Assembly (NCBI RefSeq): GCF_014648435.1
Contig: NZ_BMRC01000026.1
Span: 62,001 to 126,000, forward strand
From: Nonomuraea spiralis
GTDB lineage: Bacteria > Actinomycetota > Actinomycetes > Streptosporangiales > Streptosporangiaceae
Length of the DNA: 64,000 nucleotides
Direction of reading: 5' to 3'
The position numbers were made by a program, and so were the translations under genes. This document shows, in pieces, positions 42,968 to 50,928 of the stretch (position 1 is the stretch's first letter; every line of letters begins with the position of its first letter). The notes under the pieces were generated by a model, which was not told the origin of the DNA, searched no databases, and saw only the letters and a list, made by a program, of their open reading frames with translations.

Positions 42968-44017
42968 ATGTCGTTGTCATGGCCGTGGGCGCTGCTGTCC
43001 GCCCTGATCATCCCGTTGATCTTCGCGGTCCGCTGGTGGGCGCGTCGCCGCCGCCGGCGGGCCGCCGTCCGCGTCACCTCGATCGCGCTCGTACGGGCCG
43101 CGCTTCCCGGACGTACACGCTGGACGCGGCGGATCCCCGTGGCGCTCTTCGTCGCCGGGCTGGCGCTGCTCGCGGTCGGGGCCGCCCGGCCGCAGGCGTC
43201 GGTGCCGGTGCCGATGAGGTCGGCGACGATCCTGCTCGCGCTGGACACGTCCGGCTCCATGTGCTCCACGGACGTCGATCCCAACCGCCTCACCGCCGCC
43301 AGGAAGGCCGCCGCCGACTTCATCGAGTCGCAGCGCGGCGGCCCGCGCATCGGCCTGGTCACCTTCGCCGGCACCGCGGGCCTGCTCGTACCGCCCACCG
43401 ACGACACCGACGCGCTGATCGAGGCGCTGGACAACCTCACCGTCGACCGCGGCACCGCGATCGGGCAGGCCATGCTCACCTCGATCGACGCGATCGCCGA
43501 GATCGACCCGTCGGTGGCCGCCACCGGCGCCACCCCCACCGCCGCGGACCGGGGATACGCCGGCGCGGCGATCGTCGTGCTCACCGACGGCGCCAACACC
43601 CAGGGAGTCGACCCGCTCACGGCCGCCCAGGAGGCGGCGCTGCGCCGCGTACGGGTCTTCACCATCGGCTTCGGCACCACGAACCCGGTCCCGATGGTCT
43701 GCGACAACTCGCAGTTCGACGGCCGCGGCTTCAGCGCGTGGGGCGGCGGGTTCGGCGGACGCGGCGGCTTCGACAGGGGCCGCAACCCCCGTGTCATCGA
43801 CGAGCCCACCCTGAAGGAGATCGCCCGGACGACGGGCGGCTCCTACCACCGCGCCGAGAACGCCGGCCAGCTCCAGACCGCCCTCAACGCCCTGCCGGGC
43901 TCCTTCACCGTCATCCGCCAGCGGGTGGACACGGCCGCCGCCTTCGCCGGGGGCGGCGCGCTCCTCGTCGTCACGGCCCTGTCACTGTCCCTCTGGTGGA
44001 ACCGCCCCCGTACCTGA
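42968..44017 (+). CDS. VWA domain membrane protein (BatA/BatB-like) 2
   Basis: A 349-residue paralogue of the preceding gene: N-terminal helices (WPWALLSALIIPLIFAVRWW and IPVALFVAGLALLAVGAA), VWA domain with MIDAS DTSGSM, Thr in DRGTAIGQ and Asp in LTDGANTQG, then a C-terminal helix. A Gly-rich loop (SAWGGGFGGRGGFDRGRNPR) is inserted before the last part of the VWA. It begins immediately after the previous stop. Its 3' end overlaps the convergent gene at 43982 by 36 bases. Confidence 0.93.
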   Translation: MSLSWPWALLSALIIPLIFAVRWWARRRRRRAAVRVTSIALVRAALPGRTRWTRRIPVALFVAGLALLAVGAARPQASVPVPMRSATILLALDTSGSMCSTDVDPNRLTAARKAAADFIESQRGGPRIGLVTFAGTAGLLVPPTDDTDALIEALDNLTVDRGTAIGQAMLTSIDAIAEIDPSVAATGATPTAADRGYAGAAIVVLTDGANTQGVDPLTAAQEAALRRVRVFTIGFGTTNPVPMVCDNSQFDGRGFSAWGGGFGGRGGFDRGRNPRVIDEPTLKEIARTTGGSYHRAENAGQLQTALNALPGSFTVIRQRVDTAAAFAGGGALLVVTALSLSLWWNRPRT

Positions 44018-44446
44018 GTCGTCGGGGTCGGTGCGGTCGGCGAGGCGTTCGCAGCGCTGGCGGGCGGCCTGCGCGGTGCCGAGCCCCAGCCCGAAGGCGA
44101 TCTCCTGCCAGGTCATGCCGCGTCCCCGGGCCATCCGCAGCAGCCCGGCCTCCAGGGCGTCCAGCTCCCCGCGGACCAGCGGGACGAGACTCAACGCCGC
44201 GGTGATGTCGGCGTGGTCCACCTCGGGCTCGCCGTCGTGCGGCGTCGCGGCCCCGCTGAGCAGGAACGACACGAGCCGTACGGCCTCGTGCGGGCCGATC
44301 GCGGACGGGTGGGCCTGCCGGGCGCGCTGCTCGTCGGTGGCCGCGTGCCGCTCGGCGATCCGGAACAGGGACGCGTGGACGCGCCGGACACGCGCCTGCT
44401 CGGGGTCCGGCGGCGAGAAGGGGTGATCGTCAGCACTCGTGGACAT
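43982..44446 (-). CDS. Helix-turn-helix DNA-binding protein
   Basis: A 154-residue protein (166 if it starts at 44482). The C-terminal part is a sigma-4-like HTH: LEAGLLRMARGRGMTWQEIAFGLGLGTAQAARQRCERL. The N-terminal half is helical (ARVRRVHASLFRIAERHAAT). Homologous actinobacterial proteins are annotated as DNA-binding proteins of unknown target. Neither start has a good ribosome site. It is divergent from the esterase-like gene and may bind the repeats in that promoter. Confidence 0.8.
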   Translation of the reverse strand: MSTSADDHPFSPPDPEQARVRRVHASLFRIAERHAATDEQRARQAHPSAIGPHEAVRLVSFLLSGAATPHDGEPEVDHADITAALSLVPLVRGELDALEAGLLRMARGRGMTWQEIAFGLGLGTAQAARQRCERLADRTDPDDSGTGAVPPEGQ

Positions 44447-44491
44447 GAGCCCACGATGCCTTGCGGAACGGTCTGATGTCAACGCGACGTT

Positions 44492-44508
44492 TTGAACAGA
44501 CTGTTCAA
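44492..44508. promoter_or_regulatory. 17-bp palindrome upstream of the esterase-like gene
   Basis: TTGAACAG-A-CTGTTCAA is a perfect dyad 92 bases before the ATG at 44600 and 10 bases upstream of the longer start of the HTH gene. It contains GAAC-N5-GTTC, one base longer than the actinobacterial LexA box, so I do not call it an SOS box. Confidence 0.6.
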
Positions 44509-44578
44509 GCCTTGAGTCTCCGTTTGAAGGTTTTCCGTCTCTATCAGGATGGTTTCGCCTTCAGGTTTACACCGAAAG

Positions 44579-44596
44579 TTCAACGATAGCGTTGAA
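44579..44596 (+). promoter_or_regulatory. Inverted repeat covering the ribosome site of the esterase-like gene
   Basis: TTCAACG-ATAG-CGTTGAA is a perfect 7-bp dyad ending 3 bases before the ATG. It could be an operator or an RNA hairpin hiding the ribosome site (GTTGAAGGA). Half-sites TTGAA/TTCAA recur through the whole promoter. Confidence 0.6.
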
Positions 44597-44599
44597 GGA

Positions 44600-45802
44600 A
44601 TGGACATCAAGGAAATCGCCTGGCCACTCGACGGCGCGGGCATCTCGGACTTCCTGCGGTCGCTTCCCGTACGACCGCTGCTGCTCGGCCTCGGCGAGGC
44701 CAGGCACTTCGTGGGGGAGCTGGGCGAGCTGCGCAACGAGATCTTCCGGCACCTGGTCGAGCACGAGGGCTACCGGGCCTTCGCCATCGAGAGCGACTGC
44801 CTCATGGGCCTCGTCGTGGACGAGTACGTCACGACCGGCACGGGCACCCTCGACGACGTCATGGAACGCGGCTTCAGCCACAACTTCGGCGCCTCCCCGG
44901 CCAACCGCGAGCTCGTACGCTGGATGCGCGCGTACAACGAGGAGCACGAGGAGAAGATCCGGTTCTTCGGGTTCGACGGCCCCCTGGAGTATTGGGCGGC
45001 GAGCCCGCGCCAGGCGCTCACCGGCCTGCACGCCCTCCTCGGCGGCCCGCTCCGCGACACCGTGGTGACCAGGGAGACCCTCGACACGCTCCTGGGCCAG
45101 GACGACCGGTGGGCCGACGAGGCCGCGGCCATGGACCCGTCCCGGTCGATCGGCCGGTCCGCCGAGGCCCAGCGGCTGCGGGTGATCGCCGACGACCTGG
45201 CGGCGCTGCTCGACACGCAGACACCGCAGTTGGGCGCACGGGACAGGGAACGGGCCGAACTGTACGCGCGCACCGCCGTCGGCCTGCTCCGCTACCACCA
45301 CTGGATGGCCGACGACTCCCCGGAACGCTGGACCCGGCTGTCGGCCCTGCGGGACGCCATGATGGCGGCCAACCTCCAGGCCGTCGCCGAGCACGGCCAG
45401 GCCCTGGTCTTCTCCGCCAACCTCCACCTGCAGCGTGCCAAGAGCGTCATGCCGCTCGGCGAGCAGCGGCTGGAGTGGTGGAGCGCGGGCGCGATCACCG
45501 CCACCCGCCTCGGCGACCGGTACGCCTTCCTGGCCTCCGCCTTCGGCACGGCCGCGGGCGCCACGCCGCCCCCGGACACCGTCGAGGGCATCCTGTCCAC
45601 GCTCCCGTGGGAACACTCCGTCGTCGACGCCCGCCGCCTGGCCGAGTCCGTCGCTGGGGCCGTCGCCGAGTCCGGCGCCGGGTCCGGTGCCGCGCCCGCC
45701 AAGCGGGTCTCCCACGACTTCGCCTATTTCCCGCTGGACCCGGACCAGCTCGCCGGGATCGACGGGATCGTCTTCCTCAAGGAGGTCGGCCCCTGGGGCT
45801 GA
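44600..45802 (+). CDS. Erythromycin esterase family protein
   Basis: EreA/EreB-superfamily protein of 400 residues, cytoplasmic. Family signatures: LLLGLGEARHFVGELGELR (where EreA has GEATHG), FAIESD, FFGFDGPLEYWA and QALVFSANLHLQRAK. Thr-His-Gly of the first motif is changed to Arg-His-Phe; the His is kept. Superfamily members hydrolyse macrolide rings or act on succinoglycan and other esters. True erythromycin cleavage cannot be asserted. The ATG at 44600 (MDIKEIAWPL) is chosen; an upstream in-frame start lies in the operator region. Confidence 0.87.
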   Translation: MDIKEIAWPLDGAGISDFLRSLPVRPLLLGLGEARHFVGELGELRNEIFRHLVEHEGYRAFAIESDCLMGLVVDEYVTTGTGTLDDVMERGFSHNFGASPANRELVRWMRAYNEEHEEKIRFFGFDGPLEYWAASPRQALTGLHALLGGPLRDTVVTRETLDTLLGQDDRWADEAAAMDPSRSIGRSAEAQRLRVIADDLAALLDTQTPQLGARDRERAELYARTAVGLLRYHHWMADDSPERWTRLSALRDAMMAANLQAVAEHGQALVFSANLHLQRAKSVMPLGEQRLEWWSAGAITATRLGDRYAFLASAFGTAAGATPPPDTVEGILSTLPWEHSVVDARRLAESVAGAVAESGAGSGAAPAKRVSHDFAYFPLDPDQLAGIDGIVFLKEVGPWG

Positions 45803-45825
45803 GCACCGACGTGCCGGGACAGCAA

Positions 45826-45856
45826 GATGGCCCCTCCCGAGAAGGGAAGGGCCATC
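45826..45856. terminator. Bidirectional terminator hairpin
   Basis: GATGGCCCCTCCC and GGGAAGGGCCATC form a 12-13-bp stem with one mismatch and a 5-base loop. It lies between the convergent esterase-like gene and the lectin-domain gene, 24 bases after one stop and 30 bases after the other. Confidence 0.8.
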
Positions 45857-45885
45857 AGGTGGACGTGAACTGCTGAAGGAACGGC

Positions 45886-48330
45886 CTAACGGGAGGAGTC
45901 CCACGCCATTTCCATGTCGTCCATCCCCGCGTACGGGTCGTCCATCTCGTAGTCGCGCTCAGGCTCGCGCGTCTCGTAGGAGGGCTGATCCATTTCCTGC
46001 CTGATCTGCTCCTCGGGCTCCCAGCCGCGGTCGGGCTCCCAGCCGCGGTCGGGCTTGAAGCTGTGGTCGGGCTTGAACCCGTGGTCGGGCTTGAACCCAT
46101 GGTCATGCTTGAAGCCGTGGTCGGGCTTGAAGCCGTGGTCGTGACCGTGGCCCGGGTGGTGCGGCTTCTTCCCCGGACGGCAGTGGTGCCTGTTCTTCCC
46201 GGGCGGGCAGATGTCGTGCGGCTTCTGCACCACGCGGATCGTGGCCCTCGCCGGGTTGGAGGTCAGGTTTCCTGCCTTCGCCACGGCGGTGTTGGTGATG
46301 GTGAAGCGGCAGCCCCGGTGGCAGTCCGGCTTCCCACCCGTACGCGACGGCACGATGAAGGTGCCCGTACAGGTCGTGGACTGGCCCGGCTCCAGGGTCG
46401 TGGTCTCGCAGACGATGTTCCGCACGCGGTTGTCGTTGATCCGGAGGTTGTCCGCCGTCTCGTTCGAGTTGTTCCTGACGTCGTAGCGGTAGGTCACCCT
46501 GTCCCCGGGCCGGTACACCCGGGAGTCGTCGACGCTCTTCTCCAGTTCGAGCATGCCGCGCTCGTTCTCCACGCGGATGATGGCCTCCGACTGCGGCGAC
46601 GAGACCTCGGTCGAGTCCCTCCTGCCCCTCGCCACGGCGATGTTGAGCACCGTGCCGCGCTCGGCGTCCTCCTCGGTGACGGTGTAGGTGCCCGTGCAGG
46701 TCGTGGACCGGCCCGGCTCCAGCGTCGTGCTCTCGCAGACGACGTTCTCCACCAGGTTGTCGTCGATCCGGAGATCGGTCAGGGTCTGGCCCGAGTTGTT
46801 CGTCACGACATAGCGGTAGGTGACCGTGTCGCCGGGCATGTAGATCCGGGAGTCGTCGACGGTCTTGTCCAGGTCGAGCGTCGCGCGCTCGTCCGAGACC
46901 TCGATGGTCACCTCCGACGGCGGCGAGGTCACCTCGTTCGAGTCCGCCATGCCCGTGGCGACGGCGGTGTTGGTGACGAAGCCGCGCTCGGCGTCCTCCT
47001 CGGTGACCGTGTACGTGCCGCGGCAGATGATCCGGTCCCCGACGTCCAAGGTGCTACGCGGGCAGATCACCTCCTCGACCACGTCGTCCTCGATCGCCAG
47101 GTCGGTGATGTTGATGTTGCCGGTGTTGGTCACCACGTACTCGTAGGGCACCTCGGTGCCCACCGGGACCCGGTCCGGAAGGTCGGCGCCCTCGGCCACG
47201 CGCTTGGTGAGGTTCAGCTCCGGCCGTTCGACCACCGGGCGGACGACCACGTTGCGAACCAGGTGGACGTCGTTGAACAGACCGGTGGACGCGGCGAACC
47301 CGAACTTGTACGTCGCGGGAACCGGCGTCGGCGCGGGCGTGGTCAGCACCTGCTGCATGCCGTTGCCGTCGTTGAAGTCGATCGACACCGTGACCACGGG
47401 GTTCGGCGCCGGCGAGATCCGCACGTTGACCCTGCGGCGCGACTCCTCAAGGACCTCCTGCGCCTCCTCCGGGTCGTCCGGCACCGACATGGTCGGGCCC
47501 TGGAGCTCGCCCGGCAACGTCGAGGGCCACGGCCCGGTGGTGGTGAAGTTGTCGGTGGTGGCGGTCAGGAAGCAGTAGCCCGCCGTACCGTTGCCGGGCC
47601 CGCGCAGGGTCACCATGTTGGGACCCGGAGCCGGGATCCGGAACGCCGTACCGGCCGGCGAACGCTGCGCGCAGGTACGCCCGCGCTGCTCCCAGTCCCC
47701 GAAGTAGTTGCCGAGGACGTCCAGGCCGACGCCGAGGTAGCCCTGGTCGACCCCGGGCTCGAACTCGTTGGCCGGGTTGTCGTCGGGCAGCTTCTGCGCG
47801 TACCCGAGACTGCCGCCGAACGCGCCGGGGCGGTTCAGCGTGGCCTCGCCGTTGATGAGGAAGAAGGAGATGCCGTCAGCGGGCACCAGCGTGTCGCTGC
47901 CGTACTGCCACTGGTCGAAGGTGACGTCCACGCCCTGCTCGGCCGGGATCGCCTCGTTGTACAGTGCGGCGGCCGTCTGGTCCAGATCGGCGCTGGTCAG
48001 CTGGAGGTAGCCGAACGGGGCTCCTCCGGTCGGCGGCACGGGACCCGCGGCGTCCGCCGGGCATCCGCCGAGAGGATGGTTGCCCGGACCGGGCGGCGGG
48101 GCTGCGGGAGCACCTGTCAGACAGGCCGACCCCACGCCGATGAACTGCGGGATCGCGGTGGCCCCGGTGAAATCCTCATCGACGATCGGCACCGGTTGCG
48201 CGGCCGCCGGCTGCGCGGGCTGGAGCGCGACTGCCATCGCGCTCATCAGGAGCATGCTGGATATGGCTGCACGTCGTTTGGGGCCAGGTGTTCTGGTCAC
48301 CGGCCCCGACAAGCCAGAGCGTATCTTCAC
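45886..48330 (-). CDS. Secreted L-type lectin / DUF11-repeat protein with His-rich hexapeptide repeat
   Basis: An 814-residue exported protein. A long Sec signal ends near AAAQPVPIVDE (about residue 45). Residues 48-365 are a bacterial legume-lectin-like domain (ADGISFFLINGEATLNRPG, GGSLGYAQ, GYLGVGLDVLGNYFGDWE). Three DUF11-type beta-sandwich repeats follow (about 370-700), each with PGDxVTYRYxVxNN and TYTVTEEDAERG-like strands. Residues 731-772 are seven hexapeptides of the form DHGFKP/DRGWEP, encoded by an 18-base tandem repeat. The tail is acidic and Met/Tyr-rich. No LPXTG or membrane anchor is visible. Probably a surface or aerial-hypha adhesin; the His repeat may bind metal. Confidence 0.88.
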   Translation of the reverse strand: MKIRSGLSGPVTRTPGPKRRAAISSMLLMSAMAVALQPAQPAAAQPVPIVDEDFTGATAIPQFIGVGSACLTGAPAAPPPGPGNHPLGGCPADAAGPVPPTGGAPFGYLQLTSADLDQTAAALYNEAIPAEQGVDVTFDQWQYGSDTLVPADGISFFLINGEATLNRPGAFGGSLGYAQKLPDDNPANEFEPGVDQGYLGVGLDVLGNYFGDWEQRGRTCAQRSPAGTAFRIPAPGPNMVTLRGPGNGTAGYCFLTATTDNFTTTGPWPSTLPGELQGPTMSVPDDPEEAQEVLEESRRRVNVRISPAPNPVVTVSIDFNDGNGMQQVLTTPAPTPVPATYKFGFAASTGLFNDVHLVRNVVVRPVVERPELNLTKRVAEGADLPDRVPVGTEVPYEYVVTNTGNINITDLAIEDDVVEEVICPRSTLDVGDRIICRGTYTVTEEDAERGFVTNTAVATGMADSNEVTSPPSEVTIEVSDERATLDLDKTVDDSRIYMPGDTVTYRYVVTNNSGQTLTDLRIDDNLVENVVCESTTLEPGRSTTCTGTYTVTEEDAERGTVLNIAVARGRRDSTEVSSPQSEAIIRVENERGMLELEKSVDDSRVYRPGDRVTYRYDVRNNSNETADNLRINDNRVRNIVCETTTLEPGQSTTCTGTFIVPSRTGGKPDCHRGCRFTITNTAVAKAGNLTSNPARATIRVVQKPHDICPPGKNRHHCRPGKKPHHPGHGHDHGFKPDHGFKHDHGFKPDHGFKPDHSFKPDRGWEPDRGWEPEEQIRQEMDQPSYETREPERDYEMDDPYAGMDDMEMAWDSSR
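46015..46140 (-). repeat. 18-base tandem repeat, seven copies, coding for His-rich hexapeptides
   Basis: Seven in-frame 18-mers encode DHGFKP, DHGFKH, DHGFKP, DHGFKP, DHSFKP, DRGWEP and DRGWEP. DNA copies differ at third positions as well as at amino-acid level, so the array is old enough to have diverged and is not a recent slippage product. Copy number may vary between strains. Confidence 0.9.
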
Positions 48331-48523
48331 GATTACAGAACGTAGCTATGCGCACTTGTGAAGAGCCCGACCGACATAGCAAACGATCAGCCACGAATGT
48401 GACCATTCTCTTTACGGGCATACCGGTTTCCTCGATCATTCCGCTCTTTCGAGGGAAAGTCGTGCATCCGGCCCGGCATTTCGCATGATGAAGACGGTCA
48501 CGCTGCGTGAGTAAGAGACCAGG

Positions 48524-49858
48524 TCAGCCGGTGAGCTCACCCAGCCGGCGCAGCGCGGTCAGCCCCGGCATGAAGCAGTACTCGCCGCCGCGGGTGACGA
48601 CGAAACGCGGCAGCCCGGCCAGGCGCCGCCGTACGGGACGCCGGGGGATCGTGAAGTCGCCGGAACCGTCGGCGGCGCCGACGACGGGGTCCCTGGCGTC
48701 GCCCGCGCCGAAGAATACGCCGTCGTTCATCCATTGCGACTGGACGAACTCGAACTGCCGCCCGAGATGGGCCCCGACGAAGGTGAACATCAGCCCTCGG
48801 TCGGCCCCGTCGTCCTCCAGGACGCCTTCGGGCAGCGGCGGGCCGTACGCCGTCCCGCGCCGGATCATGCGGTGCAGCCGCGGCTCTCCGGCGACCGAGG
48901 CGTCACGAGGATTGCCCCGGCGGATGTGGCACCCGCAGGGGGTGGTGAAGCCGGCGGAGTCGTCCCGTTCGTACAGAAAGGTGTTGTTGCGGGTGCGGTC
49001 GGCCCCGAGGGTGGGGTCGTCGCGCAGCGGGCTGAGCGCCAGCGGCGCGCCGCTGCGCCAGCGTCCCATGATCTTCGCGGCCAGCAGTTCCTCGTCCTCG
49101 GGGCCGGTGGAGTTGTCCTTCAGGTACTGCCGGAACAGGGCCACGCGCTGGTGGAGCTTGCGGAAGACCACGTAGGAGCCGTTGCGGCCGAGCACCTCGG
49201 GCCGCGTGGACTGGATGCCGCCGAGTTCGTCGCGGTAGCCGAGCACGAACTCGCCCGCCTTGAGCGGCGTCTCCAACGGGTTGGAACCGGCGGTGCCGCT
49301 GCCTTCGACGGCGGGATGGCTGATGCCGTCGCGGTAGCCGAAGGGCTCGGTCTCGGTGGGCAGCGCGTGGCAGTTCTGCCGCCAGACGGCCGTCACGCCC
49401 GGCAGGGCTTCGTAGGCGGGTCGGGCACGATCGACCGCGGCCTCCAGCAGCGCACTGTCGGGCGCGAGCGCCACCAGGACCACATGGACGCCGGACGTGC
49501 CGAGCGGCGCCTCCCAGTGCTCGGGGCCACTCTCGCCGACGTCCCCCAGCGCCGTGGCCCGTGCGGCCATCCCCTGCCGGAACTCCCAGGCGAAGGTGTC
49601 CAGCGACTCCTGAGGAACGCCGAGTGCCCGCAGGCCGTGGTAGGTGAGCGCGATGCTGACCCAGGTCTCGCCCAGCGGGCTCACCGTGTCGGCGGCCGAG
49701 GTCACCACCGCGCTCGCCCGCCGCATCAGCTCCCGTCCCTGCTCGCGGTCGTCGATGCGGAACAGGATGTAGGTCGCCGCGTACGGCGTCGGCCGGGGGC
49801 TGAGGACGCCACGCTGGATGTCGTGCAGTTCGAGCGTGGACCGCGTCTGCTCGCTCAT
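48524..49858 (-). CDS. DyP-type haem peroxidase
   Basis: Dye-decolorising peroxidase of 444 residues. The GxxDG motif is GYRDG at 174-178 (distal Asp177). TPCGCHIRRGNPRD holds His311, the likely proximal haem ligand, and an Arg shortly after (HRMIRRGTAYGPPLPEG) fits the distal Arg. LMFTFVGAHLGRQFEFVQSQWMNDG is typical of the longer (class D-like) DyPs. No Tat signal, so cytoplasmic. ATG at 49858 starts MSEQTRSTLEL. It is the last gene of a three-gene set with two proteins of unknown function. Confidence 0.92.
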   Translation of the reverse strand: MSEQTRSTLELHDIQRGVLSPRPTPYAATYILFRIDDREQGRELMRRASAVVTSAADTVSPLGETWVSIALTYHGLRALGVPQESLDTFAWEFRQGMAARATALGDVGESGPEHWEAPLGTSGVHVVLVALAPDSALLEAAVDRARPAYEALPGVTAVWRQNCHALPTETEPFGYRDGISHPAVEGSGTAGSNPLETPLKAGEFVLGYRDELGGIQSTRPEVLGRNGSYVVFRKLHQRVALFRQYLKDNSTGPEDEELLAAKIMGRWRSGAPLALSPLRDDPTLGADRTRNNTFLYERDDSAGFTTPCGCHIRRGNPRDASVAGEPRLHRMIRRGTAYGPPLPEGVLEDDGADRGLMFTFVGAHLGRQFEFVQSQWMNDGVFFGAGDARDPVVGAADGSGDFTIPRRPVRRRLAGLPRFVVTRGGEYCFMPGLTALRRLGELTG

Positions 49859-49881
49859 CGGAACGGCCTCCCCGCCCGCGT

Positions 49882-50901
49882 TCACGTCATCTCGACGAGG
49901 TTGCGCCAGAAAGTGCGCAGGCTCTCGTCGACGCCGAACAGCGAGCTGAAGATCGTGCTGTCGGCCAGGATCACGTCGCCGGCCCGGTCGCCGGCGGGCG
50001 GCATCCACAGGAACATGTCGAACTCGGTGTTCCCCGCCTCGGTGAACGGGTTCGGCGGCCTGGACATGTCGATCGACTGCCTGCCGAGCACCTGGACGAC
50101 GTCCGGATCGTCGGTGGTCACGGCGTAGTGCGGCAGGTGCATGTGGAAGTTGAAGCGGGTCACGCCCCGCAGCCAGCCCTTGGTGTCCAGGTCCGCGGCG
50201 ATGGACAGCGGGGCGCTCCTGTTGCCGTCCACCACCGCGGGGCGCAGGCCGTAGCGGTTCTCGACCGGTACGCCCAGGCCCGCCATCAGCGACCGGGTGT
50301 ACCGTCCGAAACGCTGCTGGCGCGGCACCAGCGCGTCGCCGTGGTGGTGGTACTCCAAGTCGCGCACCGTCAGATCGTCCGACGCGCCGACGTCGTGGTG
50401 CGGCCCGAGGGCCAGGCAGGTTCCCTCCCGGCGGAGGAAGTCGCGCAGCGCCTCGATCTCCGCGGGGGTCGCGTCCTGCCCGGTGATCATGTGATCCAGG
50501 CCCCAGACGAACAGGGTGTCGGTGTCGGCCAGTACGCGTTCGTCCAGCGGCGTGTGGAAACCCGCCTGGTCGACACGCTGGTACACGGGCACCTGATAGC
50601 CGGTGGTCTCCTCGACGAACTGCTGGAAAGGGCGCCAGCCCCAGAAGAACAGTTCCAGCCCGCCCGCGATGCCCTGCTGGAAACGCAGCGGATCCGCCCA
50701 CTGCGGATCCTCGTACGCCGGCCACAGGACCCGGCGTATCTCGGTCATCGTGGAGAACCGGTTGTCCAGTACGGTCACGTCCCGGCCCGCCTCGGCCGGG
50801 AAACTCCACGCCACGTAAATGCTCATCCGGCGCCGACCGGCGCGGTACGGGCGCGGTACGTGGTTCTGGTTGTAGGTGCGCGCGGTGGCGGACTCGCTCA
50901 T
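49882..50901 (-). CDS. DyP-cassette protein of unknown function (ThuA/GATase-like fold?)
   Basis: A 339-residue protein starting MSESATARTYNQNHVPRPYR. The middle reads DTLFVWGLDHMITGQDATPAEIEALRDFLRREGTCLALGPHHDVG, which has the strand-helix rhythm of class I glutamine-amidotransferase-like or ThuA folds, but without the nucleophile Cys. Other segments: LELFFWGWRPFQQFVEETTG, FNFHMHLPHYAVTTDD, NTEFDMFLWMPPAGDRAGD. No signal peptide. It lies between the 177-residue protein and the DyP gene with gaps of 27 and 23 bases, so one transcript is likely. A partner or maturation factor of the peroxidase is an inference. Confidence 0.8.
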   Translation of the reverse strand: MSESATARTYNQNHVPRPYRAGRRRMSIYVAWSFPAEAGRDVTVLDNRFSTMTEIRRVLWPAYEDPQWADPLRFQQGIAGGLELFFWGWRPFQQFVEETTGYQVPVYQRVDQAGFHTPLDERVLADTDTLFVWGLDHMITGQDATPAEIEALRDFLRREGTCLALGPHHDVGASDDLTVRDLEYHHHGDALVPRQQRFGRYTRSLMAGLGVPVENRYGLRPAVVDGNRSAPLSIAADLDTKGWLRGVTRFNFHMHLPHYAVTTDDPDVVQVLGRQSIDMSRPPNPFTEAGNTEFDMFLWMPPAGDRAGDVILADSTIFSSLFGVDESLRTFWRNLVEMT

Positions 50902-50928
50902 CTCATCTCCAAGAGACACCGGTGGACG

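Noticed and set aside
44492..44508. LexA/SOS box
   Set aside because: The half-sites GAAC and GTTC are separated by five bases, not four as in the actinobacterial LexA box.
48524..49858. DyP as encapsulin cargo
   Set aside because: The C-terminus ends in the core domain (LRRLGELTG) with no extended targeting peptide, and no encapsulin gene is in the window.
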